In this document: positions 24,713-32,865 of the stretch, piece by piece
Position numbering within the stretch: the first letter of the stretch is position 1
How the letters are laid out: every line of letters starts with the position of its first letter
From: JACVRU01 sp040902725
GTDB lineage: Bacteria; Actinomycetota; Thermoleophilia; Gaiellales; Gaiellaceae
Assembly (NCBI GenBank): GCA_040902725.1
Contig: JBBDWU010000052.1
Location: 1 to 61,485, forward strand
Length of the DNA: 61,485 bases
Direction of reading: 5' to 3'
Made by a program: the position numbers and the translations under genes
Notes under the pieces: generated by a model
The model's input: the letters and a program-made list of their open reading frames with translations, nothing else
Database searches by the model: none
What the model was told of the DNA's origin: nothing

Positions 24713-25405
24713 GTGGAAGGACAGTACGTCGGCTACACGTTCTACCGGGTCGATCCGGCCTGGCGCCGGCTGCCGATCGAGGAGCGCTCGGCCCACAAGG
24801 ACACGTTCGCGGAGGCAGTCGAGCACTTCGCCGGCCGGTTCGAGCACCTGCGCTGCTACTCGCTCGCCGGCACGCGCCCCGACGCGGACTTCTTCCTCTG
24901 GAAGATCACGGAGCGCTACGCGGACCTCGCTGAGCTGGCCGCGGCGCTGAACGCGACGCCGCTCGCCGGCTGGCTGGAGACGTCGTATTCGTACCTCGCC
25001 ACAACGAAGGCCTCGCAGTACACGAGCGCCCGCCGGCCGCGCAAGCTCGTCCCCCAGGGCTCGCCGTACCTCGTCGTCTACCCGTTCGTGAAGGTGCGGC
25101 CCTGGTACGCGCTGCCCGAGGAGGACCGGCAGCGGGCGATGGACCAGCACATCCGCATCGGCCGCGAGGAGTTCCCGGGGATCAAGAACCACACGACGTA
25201 CTCGTTCGGGATCGACGACCAGGAGTTCATGACCGCGTTCGAGTGCGACGAGCCGGCCGACTTCATGCACCTGATGCTGCGGCTGCGGGACAGCGAGGCG
25301 AGCCGCTACACCGAGCGCGACACGCCGATCTTCGTCGGCGCGCTGACGGAGATCCGCGCGGCGCTCGACCAGCTCGACGGCGCCACCACGCGCGTCGAGG
25401 CCTAG
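24713..25405 (+). CDS. chdC: Coproheme decarboxylase (HemQ/chlorite dismutase family)
   Basis: Last step of the coproporphyrin-dependent haem pathway of Gram-positives: oxidative decarboxylation of coproheme to haem b. Start at GTG 24713 (VEGQYVGYTFYRVDP) gives 230 aa, the typical length. By comparison with characterised ChdC, Y123 and K127 in YPFVK are the catalytic pair and H146 in MDQHIRIGR is the proximal iron ligand; TTYSFGIDDQEF is the conserved C-terminal segment. The distal Arg/Gln region of true chlorite dismutases is not evident. Divergent from uvrC; its stop overlaps the convergent phosphotransferase by 4 bp. Confidence 0.93.
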   Translation: MEGQYVGYTFYRVDPAWRRLPIEERSAHKDTFAEAVEHFAGRFEHLRCYSLAGTRPDADFFLWKITERYADLAELAAALNATPLAGWLETSYSYLATTKASQYTSARRPRKLVPQGSPYLVVYPFVKVRPWYALPEEDRQRAMDQHIRIGREEFPGIKNHTTYSFGIDDQEFMTAFECDEPADFMHLMLRLRDSEASRYTERDTPIFVGALTEIRAALDQLDGATTRVEA

Positions 25406-26271
25406 AGAGCCTCTTCCAGCCAGCGTCGCGCCTCGGCCACCAGCACTGGATTCGTCTCGTCGGTGTAGTAGCCGAGCGCGATCACGGCCTGGGAGACGAC
25501 CCAGCCGCGTGCGCGCGCCCAGGCCGCGTCGTCGAGGCCCAGGCGGGCGCGGAACGCGTCGCGCTCCTCGACCGGGACGAGCTTCCACGCCACCATCGCT
25601 TCGCAGGCGGGGTCGCCCACGCCGAGCGCGCCCCAGTCGATCACGCCGCTCAGGCGGCCGTCGTCGACGAGGACGTTGCGGGCGTCCAGGTCGCCGTGGA
25701 GCCAACGGCCCGGCGCCTCCCACCGCGGAGCGGCGAGCGCCTCCTCCCAGACGGCCGCCGCGCCGGGCACATCGAGCGTCGCGAGGGCGGCCCGAAACGG
25801 AGCGTCCCGGTTGACGAGCGGCTCGCCGCGGCCGAAGTTGTGCCGGCCGGGGAGCGGTCCGTCGCTCGCGTCGATCGCCTGTAACGCCAGGATGAACTCC
25901 GCGAGCGCGTCGGCCGCGTCGACGGCCGGTCCCACGGTCGCGTCCTCGCCCGGGAGCCACGTGTTCACGCACCAGATGCAGGGGTAACCCTCGCCGGGCT
26001 CGCCCTGCGCAACGGAGACGGGGACGGCGAGGGGCAAGTGCGGCGCCAGTCGCGGCAGCCACTCCAGCTCCCTGACGAGGGTCGCGGCTTTGCTCTCCTG
26101 CACCGGCAGGCGCGCGACGAGCTCCGGGCCGAGCCGGAAGAGCGCGTTGTCGGTGCCTCGGTTCGGTACCGGCTCGATCGGCAGCTCCGCCCATTCGGGG
26201 AACTGGGCTGCCAGCAGCCTGAGGACGAGCGGGACGTCGACGTCCAGCTCGTCGTCATGCATCCGTGCCAC
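25402..26271 (-). CDS. Aminoglycoside phosphotransferase-like (APH) kinase-fold protein
   Basis: The 289-aa protein has the APH/choline kinase fold: the Brenner motif HGDLDARN (192-199) and metal site IDWG (211-214). Such proteins phosphorylate small molecules (aminoglycosides, macrolides, homoserine, fructosamine and others). Sequence alone does not show the substrate, and no resistance context is present. It is the last of three same-strand genes starting at 26995. Confidence 0.85.
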   Translation of the reverse strand: MARMHDDELDVDVPLVLRLLAAQFPEWAELPIEPVPNRGTDNALFRLGPELVARLPVQESKAATLVRELEWLPRLAPHLPLAVPVSVAQGEPGEGYPCIWCVNTWLPGEDATVGPAVDAADALAEFILALQAIDASDGPLPGRHNFGRGEPLVNRDAPFRAALATLDVPGAAAVWEEALAAPRWEAPGRWLHGDLDARNVLVDDGRLSGVIDWGALGVGDPACEAMVAWKLVPVEERDAFRARLGLDDAAWARARGWVVSQAVIALGYYTDETNPVLVAEARRWLEEAL

Positions 26272-26274
26272 TAG

Positions 26275-26637
26275 CTAGTAGCCGCCGTAGGTGTGCTGGT
26301 CGCGCCAGACGCGCCACATGGCGAAGCCGCAGCACGCCAGCGCGACCAGAAACGCGACGGCGTTCAGGCCGCTCACGCCCGTCCAGAAGAACGCGCCGAG
26401 CGCGGCCAGGATGACGCCGGCGCCACCGTAGAAGCTCAGCTGGGCGCGGCGGGGCCAGGTCGCGGCGTCCTCCCGCACCCGGTCGCGCCAGAGCAGGTAG
26501 AGGACGAACGCGATCGCCAGGAAGAAGGCGATGCGGACCAGGAACGACAGCGAGACGAGCGCGGCCTCGAGCGAGAGGGCCCAGATCGCGGCGGCCACCA
26601 GCGCGATCAGGATGAAGCCGCGCAGCGTCGGGTTCAC
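26275..26637 (-). CDS. Small membrane protein, four predicted helices
   Basis: 120 aa with hydrophobic segments at about 8-24, 28-48, 67-86 and 90-108, and charged loop RDRVREDAATWPRR. No family recognised. It is 3 bp from the phosphotransferase and 1 bp from the upstream membrane protein gene, so all three are probably cotranscribed. Confidence 0.7.
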   Translation of the reverse strand: MNPTLRGFILIALVAAAIWALSLEAALVSLSFLVRIAFFLAIAFVLYLLWRDRVREDAATWPRRAQLSFYGGAGVILAALGAFFWTGVSGLNAVAFLVALACCGFAMWRVWRDQHTYGGY

Positions 26638-26638
26638 G

Positions 26639-26995
26639 TCAGCCTCCGGTCGTCAGCGCGCGCACCGCGAGCGCGCCCGCGAGCAGCGTAGCCCCGGCGA
26701 ACCAGACCAGGCGGCGGCGCGGATCGGCGGGCGCGTAGAACCAGGGCGACAGCACCGCCAGCAGCGCGAGCGTGCCGTAGACGTAGTGGAGGTCGTCGCC
26801 GGCGCGGCGTTCGTCCGCGAGCAACAGCAGGCCGAGCCCGACCTGCGCGACGAGCAGCGTCTGCACCAGCGCCAGCAGGTGCGCGAGCGTCCGCCCGGCC
26901 GCCCGGCCGCGCCACGCGGCGAACCCGCCCCACGCCGCCGCGGCGGCCGCGGCTGCCAGCACCGCGAAGGCGAGGACGGCGTGCGTGGATAGCAT
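26639..26995 (-). CDS. Small membrane protein, four predicted helices
   Basis: Start at ATG 26995 (MLSTHAVLAFAVL, 118 aa); the longer frame is antisense to bcp. Hydrophobic segments at about 5-25, 38-60, 70-86 and 96-114; HYVYGTLALLAVL and PADPRRRLVWF are the most polar spots. No family recognised. First gene of a three-gene minus-strand set, divergent from bcp with only 9 bp between starts. Confidence 0.7.
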   Translation of the reverse strand: MLSTHAVLAFAVLAAAAAAAAWGGFAAWRGRAAGRTLAHLLALVQTLLVAQVGLGLLLLADERRAGDDLHYVYGTLALLAVLSPWFYAPADPRRRLVWFAGATLLAGALAVRALTTGG

Positions 26996-27004
26996 CAGGA
27001 CGGC

Positions 27005-27457
27005 ATGGTCGAGGAAGGAAAGCCGGCTCCCGACTTCGAGCTCGAGAGCGACGAGAGGACCACAGTCCGCCTCGCCGACCTCCACGGGAAGCCGGTCGTC
27101 CTCTACTTCTATCCCAAGGACGACACGCCCGGGTGCACGAAGCAGGCCTGCGGCTTCCGGGACGCGTACGGCGAGTACGAGGCGCGCGGCGCGGTCGTGC
27201 TCGGGGTGAGCCCCGACGACACCGGCTCGCACCAGAAGTTCAAGCAGAAGTACGGCCTGCCCTTCCCGCTGCTCGCCGACCCCGACCACGCGGTGGCCGA
27301 CCGGTACGGCGCCTGGGGCGAGAAGAGCTTCGCCGGCAAGACCTACGAGGGCGTCATCCGCTCCACCTTCGTGATCGACGCCGACGGCAACGTCGCGCGG
27401 GCCATGTACGGCGTCAACGCCGAGCGGAACCCCGCCGACGTGCTCGCAGCCCTCTAG
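27005..27457 (+). CDS. bcp: Thioredoxin-dependent peroxiredoxin, Bcp type
   Basis: Reduces hydroperoxides with electrons from thioredoxin. The 150-aa length and motifs match the BCP/PrxQ class: YPKDDTPGCTKQAC with the peroxidatic Cys and a resolving Cys five residues later (alpha-2 type), then GVSPDDTGSHQKFKQKYGLPFPLLAD. ATG 27005. Confidence 0.96.
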   Translation: MVEEGKPAPDFELESDERTTVRLADLHGKPVVLYFYPKDDTPGCTKQACGFRDAYGEYEARGAVVLGVSPDDTGSHQKFKQKYGLPFPLLADPDHAVADRYGAWGEKSFAGKTYEGVIRSTFVIDADGNVARAMYGVNAERNPADVLAAL

Positions 27458-27469
27458 CTCGGACTGTCA

Positions 27470-27553
27470 TGCGGATGAGAGGACTCGAACCTCCACGGGG
27501 TTGCCCCCACACGGCCCTGAACCGTGCGCGTCTACCAGTTCCGCCACATCCGC
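27470..27553 (-). tRNA. tRNA-Leu, anticodon CAG
   Basis: 84-nt class II tRNA on the reverse strand: acceptor GCGGATG/CATCCGC, anticodon stem CACGG/CCGTG with loop TTCAGGG (anticodon CAG), long variable arm, and T-loop TTCGAGT. Discriminator A; CCA not encoded. Confidence 0.95.
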
Positions 27554-27595
27554 GGGGAACCGGGATTGTAGCCGCGTGTCTACCATGTCCCGACC

Positions 27596-29965
27596 TTGGG
27601 TCGGGGCCTTCTCCTTACCGCGCTCGTCGGGGCTGCGGCCGTCTGGCCGGCGTCCGCGAGCGCCCTTGACGTCGTCGTCACGCTCGACGCGCCGCCGCTC
27701 GCACGCGCCATCGCGGACAGCCGCGCGCTCACCAGCGCGGCGAAGCAGCGCCGGCTGAGCCTGACCTCACCGACCAGTGCGGCGCACCTGCGGGCGCTCG
27801 ACGCGGCGCAGGAGCGGCTCGCGGCGCGAATCGAGCGGACGCTCCCCCGCGCCGAGGTGCGCTGGCGCTACCGGATCGTTCTCAACGGCCTCGCCGTCTC
27901 GCTCCCGGCCCAACAGGTCGCGCGCCTGCGGGCGCTCCCCGGAGTCGCCGGCGTCCTGCGCGGCACGACGTACTCGGCAACGGCCGGCGAGCCCACGCGC
28001 GACGCGGCCGCCTTCGCTCCCGCCGCGCTCGCCGCCGGCGGCGAAGGCGTCAAGATCGCGATCCTCGACGACGGCGTCGACCAGCGGCACCCGTTCTTCG
28101 ACCCCGCCGGCTTCACGCCGCCGGCCGGGTTCCCCAAGGGCAACACCGCCTATACGTCGGCGAAGGTGATCGCGGCCCGCGCGTTCGCGCCGGCCTCGGC
28201 GACCTGGAAGAACTCTCGCCTTCCGTTCGACACGCAACTCTCGGAGCACGGCACGCACGTGGCCGGAATCGCGGCCGGCAACGCGAACGTCCAGGCCCCC
28301 GGGCAGCGCGTCTCCGGCGTCGCGCCCCGGGCCTACATCGGCAACTACAAGGTGCTGACGGTCCCGACCGCGTCGGGGGTGGGCCTGAACGGCAACTCGC
28401 CCGAAATCGCGGCCGGCATCGAAGCGGCGGTAGCAGACGGCATGGACGTGATCAACCTCTCGCTCGGCGAACCGGAGGTCGAGCCGTCCCGCGACCTCGT
28501 CACCCGCGCGGTCGACGCGGCCGTCGCCGCCGGCGTCGTCGTCACCATCGCGGCGGGGAACGACGGGGACTCGCGTGGCGCCGGCTCGGTCACCTCGCCG
28601 GGGAGCGCAGCGCAGGCGATCACCGTCGCCGCGGCCTCGGGGTCGAACGGGATCGCCGGCTTCTCGTCGATCGGCCCCACGCCGCTCTCGCTACGGCTGA
28701 AGCCGGAGCTCGCAGCCCCCGGGGTGGACGTCCTCTCCTCAGTCCCCGCCCAGTCCGGCCTATGGGCGAACTTCAGCGGGACGAGCATGGCCGCGCCGCA
28801 CGTCGCCGGGCTCGCCGCGCGGCTGATCGAATCCCATCCCTCCTGGACACCGCCGCAGGTGAAGTCGGCGCTCGTCCAGACGGCCGTGCCGATGTCCGCG
28901 CCGCCGACTCGGGCGGGGGCAGGCCTGGCCGACTCGTCCCGGGCGATGACCCCACTGCTTTTCGCCACCCCGACGACGATCTCGTTCGGGCTCGTTCGCC
29001 GCGGTGCGACCATGACCGCGGCGGTCGACCTCGCCGACGCGGGCAGCGGCGCGGGAGCCTGGGCCGTGGCCGTCGACCAGGCCTCGGATGGAGTGGTGAT
29101 CGCGGCGCCGCCGGCGGTGACCGTCCCGGGCCGCCTGGAGCTCACGGTCACCACCACCGCGCAGGCCGCTGCCGCCGCGCACATGGGCTTCGTGACGCTG
29201 ACGCGCGGCAACGCCGTCCGCCGCATCCCCTACTGGCTGCGCGTGACCGCGCAGCGCCTGGCCCAGCACCGGGCGACGCCGCTGACGCGTCGCGGCGTCC
29301 ATCGCGGCACGACCGCCGGCAAGCCGTCGCTCGTCGACCGCTACCGCTATCCGGAGGTCGGCTCGGTCTTCCTCGGGCCGGAGCAGGTGTTCCGGGTCAC
29401 CATCACGCGGCCGGTCGCCAACTTCGGCGTGGTCGTGCTCAGCGGCAAGGTCGAGGCGCGGATCACCGCGGCCGGCGAGGAGGACCGCATGGTCGGCTAC
29501 GCCTCGCTGCCCTTCAGCCTGAACCCGTACCAGGAGTCTTTCGGCGCTTCCCGCCCGGTCGCGGGCGCGCTGCTCCCGGCGGCCGGCGCCTACGACGTCG
29601 TCTTCGAGACGGATCGCGGGGCGGGAGGGCGGTACAGCTTCCGTTACTGGCTCAACGACACGACCCCGCCGAGCCTGCGGCCGGTCGCGCGGTGGGTGAA
29701 GCGCAACCGGCCGGTCCGCCTGCGCGTCGTCGACAACGGCTCAGGCGTCGACCCCGCGTCGATGGACGCCAGGATCGACGGCCGCCTGCGCAGCGTGACG
29801 ATCAACCGCGGGATCATCAGCGTCGACACGCGCGGCCTGGCGGCCCGGGGTCACAGGCTCGTGCTCGTCGTCTCCGACTACCAGGAGACGCGGAACAACG
29901 AGAACGTGTCGCGCATCCTCCCGAACACCCGCACGCTCAACCTGCGCTTCCGGATCACGCGTTAG
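27596..29965 (+). CDS. Secreted subtilisin-like serine protease (S8)
   Basis: The 789-aa preproprotein has a signal peptide (GLLLTALVGAAAVWPASASA), an I9-like propeptide (about 24-130) and an S8 catalytic domain. The triad is D158 in ILDDGVD, H218 in HGTHVAG and S397 in SGTSMAAPHVAG; the oxyanion Asn is in AAGNDG. After the catalytic domain come a beta-sandwich (about 450-560), a PPC-like region (about 580-690) and a final Ig-like domain around NDTTPPSLRPV. There is no LPXTG or membrane anchor, so it is probably released. Start is TTG 27596; the ATG at 27585 is in another frame. It probably degrades extracellular protein, which would fit the nearby peptidases and importer (inference). Confidence 0.92.
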   Translation: MGRGLLLTALVGAAAVWPASASALDVVVTLDAPPLARAIADSRALTSAAKQRRLSLTSPTSAAHLRALDAAQERLAARIERTLPRAEVRWRYRIVLNGLAVSLPAQQVARLRALPGVAGVLRGTTYSATAGEPTRDAAAFAPAALAAGGEGVKIAILDDGVDQRHPFFDPAGFTPPAGFPKGNTAYTSAKVIAARAFAPASATWKNSRLPFDTQLSEHGTHVAGIAAGNANVQAPGQRVSGVAPRAYIGNYKVLTVPTASGVGLNGNSPEIAAGIEAAVADGMDVINLSLGEPEVEPSRDLVTRAVDAAVAAGVVVTIAAGNDGDSRGAGSVTSPGSAAQAITVAAASGSNGIAGFSSIGPTPLSLRLKPELAAPGVDVLSSVPAQSGLWANFSGTSMAAPHVAGLAARLIESHPSWTPPQVKSALVQTAVPMSAPPTRAGAGLADSSRAMTPLLFATPTTISFGLVRRGATMTAAVDLADAGSGAGAWAVAVDQASDGVVIAAPPAVTVPGRLELTVTTTAQAAAAAHMGFVTLTRGNAVRRIPYWLRVTAQRLAQHRATPLTRRGVHRGTTAGKPSLVDRYRYPEVGSVFLGPEQVFRVTITRPVANFGVVVLSGKVEARITAAGEEDRMVGYASLPFSLNPYQESFGASRPVAGALLPAAGAYDVVFETDRGAGGRYSFRYWLNDTTPPSLRPVARWVKRNRPVRLRVVDNGSGVDPASMDARIDGRLRSVTINRGIISVDTRGLAARGHRLVLVVSDYQETRNNENVSRILPNTRTLNLRFRITR

Positions 29966-29967
29966 CG

Positions 29968-30192
29968 CTACTCGTCTCGGTCTATCGTCGGCAGAAGCGA
30001 GAGGTCGCGCTCGACGCTGGCTGCGAAGTCGTCTTCCTCGCTCGAGGTCAGCACGCGCAGCTTGGCCTTCCGGCGGCTGCGCTGGCGGCGCCGGCGTCCC
30101 GCCAGGCCGAGCCGGTCCTCCAGCCGCGGCCACTCCGCCCCGACGAGAACGGCGACCGCGAGGGCGAGCAGGGCAATCCAGAGCCAGCTCAC
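29968..30192 (-). CDS. Short single-pass membrane protein
   Basis: 74 aa: one N-terminal transmembrane helix (residues 3-19), an Arg/Lys-rich stretch (RRRRQRSRRKAK) predicted cytoplasmic, and an acidic tail (SSEEDDFAASVERDLSLLP). No family recognised. Same strand as and 9 bp downstream of the PGPGW protein gene. Confidence 0.6.
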   Translation of the reverse strand: MSWLWIALLALAVAVLVGAEWPRLEDRLGLAGRRRRQRSRRKAKLRVLTSSEEDDFAASVERDLSLLPTIDRDE

Positions 30193-30201
30193 CCTTGGAG
30201 T

Positions 30202-30582
30202 CTAGACAGGGACCCCTGGGACGTCCCAGATCAGCACGGCCGCGACGAGCATCGACACCCCGGCGACGGTCGCCGCCACGATGACGGCCTTCCGAGCCCG
30301 TGACGCCCCCGAAGCGCGCTCGCCGGCGCGCTCGATCTGATCGAGCACGCGCTCGAGCAGCCGCTCGGCCCAGGCGAACTCGAGCGCGAGGATGGCGAGG
30401 CCGGCTCCGATCAGCACGATCCCCGGGCCGGGCACGAACGGGAGGCTGAGAACGATCCCGCCGACGAGCACCGAGAAGCCGAAGACCGCGAAGGAGAGGC
30501 GGAACAGGCGACCGCGCTGCTTGTGCCGCTCGCGCTGCTCGCGGATGCGCTCGATCGTGCGCTTTCCGCGCCCCTCGGCCAT
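30202..30582 (-). CDS. PGPGW-family (TIGR02611-like) transmembrane protein
   Basis: 126 aa with a basic N-terminus, two central membrane helices around the signature SLPFVPGPGIVLIGAGL, then an amphipathic helix (WAERLLERVLDQIERA) and a C-terminal membrane helix. This matches the short PGPGW membrane family of actinobacteria, whose function is unknown. Divergent from xdhC with 35 bp between starts. Confidence 0.8.
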   Translation of the reverse strand: MAEGRGKRTIERIREQRERHKQRGRLFRLSFAVFGFSVLVGGIVLSLPFVPGPGIVLIGAGLAILALEFAWAERLLERVLDQIERAGERASGASRARKAVIVAATVAGVSMLVAAVLIWDVPGVPV

Positions 30583-30617
30583 GCCGACAGCGTATCCCCG
30601 GCGGATAGCATCGTCCC

Positions 30618-31664
30618 ATGCGCGGCATCGTGTCCGACATCCGCCGCTGGCAGGGGCGCGGCGAGAAGCTCGCGGTCGCGACGGTCGTCGCCACGCGGCG
30701 CTCGGCTCCGCGGCCCGTGGGCGCGAAGCTCGGCGTCTCCGAGGGCGGGGAGCTGGCCGGCTCGGTCTCCGGCGGCTGCGTCGAGAACGAGGTCTACGGC
30801 GCGGCGCGCGAGGTCATCGCCGGTGGCGCAGGCCGGCTGCTGACGTACGGGATCTCGGACGACATGGCGCTGGAAGTGGGGCTCCCGTGCGGCGGTGAGA
30901 TCGACGTGTTCGTCGACGTGCCGGACGAAGCGGTGCTGGAGCGGCTGCTCCAGGTCGTGGAGCGCGGCGACCGCGCCGTCCACTTCACCGTGCTCGAGGA
31001 CGGCTCCGAGCTCCTCGTCCTGGAGAACGGCGAGGCCGTCGGGGGCGGGCCTGCCGAGCTGGCCGGTCACGCCCACGAGCTGATGCGCGCGAAGCGCTCC
31101 CAGATCGTGGAGCTCGAGGGGCGGATGGTGTTCGCGGACGTCGTCGGGCCGCCGCCGCTGCTGCTTGTCTTCGGCGCGGTCGACACCGCCGAGGCTCTTT
31201 GCAAAGCTGCCAATATGATCGGATGGCGGACTGTCGTCGCCGACGCGCGCGGGAAGTTCGCGACGCGCGAGCGCATCCCCAGCGCGGGCGAGCTGATCGT
31301 CGGCTGGCCCGACGACGTGTTCACGCAGGTGGCGCCAGATCACGACACCGCTGTCGTCGTGCTCACGCACGAGGAGAAGTTCGACGCGCCGGCGCTCGCG
31401 GCGGCCCTGGCGAGCGAGGCGTTCTACGTCGGCGCGCTCGGCTCCCGTCGGGCCCAGGAGCGGCGGCGCGAGCGCCTGCTCGAGACGGGTGTCCCCGAGT
31501 CGGAGCTCGAGCGGGTCTACGGGCCGAGCGGGCTCGACGTCGGCGCACAGTCGCCCGAAGAGACCGCGCTCTCGATCCTGGGCGAGATCCTCGCCGTCCG
31601 CGCGGGCCGCGCGGGCGGCCATCTCAAGGAGGCCGGTGGTCGCATCCACGCAGAGGTCTCGTAG
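30618..31664 (+). CDS. xdhC: XdhC/CoxI family molybdenum-enzyme maturation factor
   Basis: XdhC proteins bind molybdenum cofactor and support its sulfuration and insertion into xanthine-oxidase-family enzymes. The 348-aa protein has both domains: an N-terminal CoxI part (ATVVATRRSAPRPVGAKL, GSVSGGCVENEV) and a C-terminal Rossmann part (ALASEAFYVGALGSRRAQER). The only molybdenum hydroxylase in the window is at 50034-53736 on the other strand, so this is the likely but unproven maturation partner. Overlaps the M29 aminopeptidase start by 29 bp. Confidence 0.9.
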   Translation: MRGIVSDIRRWQGRGEKLAVATVVATRRSAPRPVGAKLGVSEGGELAGSVSGGCVENEVYGAAREVIAGGAGRLLTYGISDDMALEVGLPCGGEIDVFVDVPDEAVLERLLQVVERGDRAVHFTVLEDGSELLVLENGEAVGGGPAELAGHAHELMRAKRSQIVELEGRMVFADVVGPPPLLLVFGAVDTAEALCKAANMIGWRTVVADARGKFATRERIPSAGELIVGWPDDVFTQVAPDHDTAVVVLTHEEKFDAPALAAALASEAFYVGALGSRRAQERRRERLLETGVPESELERVYGPSGLDVGAQSPEETALSILGEILAVRAGRAGGHLKEAGGRIHAEVS

Positions 31665-32865
31665 CCTGCCCGACCAGGCGACGCTGGAGCGCTACGCGGA
31701 TCTGCTCGTCGAGCTGGGCGCGAACGTGCAGCAGGGGCAGATCGTCGAGGTACGTGCGGACGTAGCGCGGAGCGAGCTCGTGCGGCTGATCGTCGCGAGC
31801 GCCTACCGCCGCGGGGCGCGCTTCGTCGATGCCGTGTACCACGACCCCTTCGTCCGCCGCGCGCGCATCCTCCACGCGCAGGGCGACGTCGACTTCGCGC
31901 CGGACTGGACCGGCCGCCGCGTGCTCCAGCTGGGCGAGCTCCGCTGCGCGCGGATCACGCTGTCGCCGCAGCATCCGCCCGGGCTGTTCGACGACCTCGA
32001 CGCGACGAGGGTCGCGGTCGAGCCGTTCCCGCAGCTGCCTGAGTACCGCCAGCTCGTGGACGATCGGACCACGAACTGGCTCGGGGCCACCTGCCCCAGC
32101 CCCGAGTGGGCGCAGCTCGTCCACCCCGGCCTGGAGCCGGACGAAGGGCTGGCGCTGCTCTGGGAGCAGATCCTCCACATCTGCCGGATCGACGAGGCCG
32201 ACCCGATCGCCGTCTGGGAGGAGCGCTTCGAGCAGCTGCGGCGGGCTTCGGCGGCGCTGAACGAGCGCCGCTTCGACGCGCTGCACTTCGAGGGCCCGGG
32301 GACCGACCTGACGCTCGGCCTCTTCCCCACCTCCTGCTGGGCGGGCGGATCGACGGAGACGGTGGACGGGATCCGCTTCGTCCCGAATCTCCCGACCGAG
32401 GAGATCTTCACCGCGCCGGATCCCGCGCGCGCCGACGGCGTGGTGCGCGCGACGAAGCCGTTCATGCTCAAGACGGGGACGCGCGTGGAAGGGCTCGTCG
32501 TCCGCTTCGAGGCGGGGCGCGCGGTGCAGTTCGATGCGTCGGCGGGCGCGGAGGCGCTGCGCGAGTACGTCGCGCGGAACGAGAGCGCCGACCGGCTCGG
32601 CGAGATCGCGCTCGTCGACCGCGAGGGCCGCGTGGGGCCGCTCGGCACCGTCTTCTACAACACGCTGCTCGACGAGAACGCCGCCAGCCACCTCGCGCTC
32701 GGCAGCGCCTACATCGACACGGTCGGCGACGAGGACCGCGAGCGCGCAAACCGCAGCCCCGCCCACGCCGACTTCATGATCGGCGGCGAGGACGTCGACG
32801 TCACCGGAATCACGCGCGACGGAGAGCGCGTCCCAGTGCTGCGCGGCGGCGCCTGGCAGATCTAG
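31636..32865 (+). CDS. M29 family aminopeptidase (AmpS/aminopeptidase T-like)
   Basis: The 409-aa protein matches the metal-dependent aminopeptidase T/PepS family. The conserved block HFEGPGTDLTLGL, the Glu pair in PNLPTEEIFTAPD, then NTLLDENAASHLALGSAY and HADFMIGGEDVDVTGI carry the metal ligands. GTG 31636 is chosen because an AAGGAGG lies just upstream (31626-31632), and it gives the family length; the open frame extends further back through xdhC. Convergent with the M24 protein, stops overlapping by 4 bp. Confidence 0.9.
   Translation: MVASTQRSRSLPDQATLERYADLLVELGANVQQGQIVEVRADVARSELVRLIVASAYRRGARFVDAVYHDPFVRRARILHAQGDVDFAPDWTGRRVLQLGELRCARITLSPQHPPGLFDDLDATRVAVEPFPQLPEYRQLVDDRTTNWLGATCPSPEWAQLVHPGLEPDEGLALLWEQILHICRIDEADPIAVWEERFEQLRRASAALNERRFDALHFEGPGTDLTLGLFPTSCWAGGSTETVDGIRFVPNLPTEEIFTAPDPARADGVVRATKPFMLKTGTRVEGLVVRFEAGRAVQFDASAGAEALREYVARNESADRLGEIALVDREGRVGPLGTVFYNTLLDENAASHLALGSAYIDTVGDEDRERANRSPAHADFMIGGEDVDVTGITRDGERVPVLRGGAWQI

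Noticed and set aside
22772..25405. 877-aa plus-strand frame ending in chdC
   Set aside because: Residues before GTG 24713 are antisense to uvrC; only the last 230 residues are a real protein.
22832..26194. 1120-aa open frame containing uvrC
   Set aside because: Only the part from ATG 24688 is UvrC; the upstream extension is antisense to chdC and non-conserved, a typical high-GC spurious frame.
25402..26271. Aminoglycoside resistance gene
   Set aside because: Only the general APH fold is visible; no resistance-family motifs or mobile context to support that specificity.
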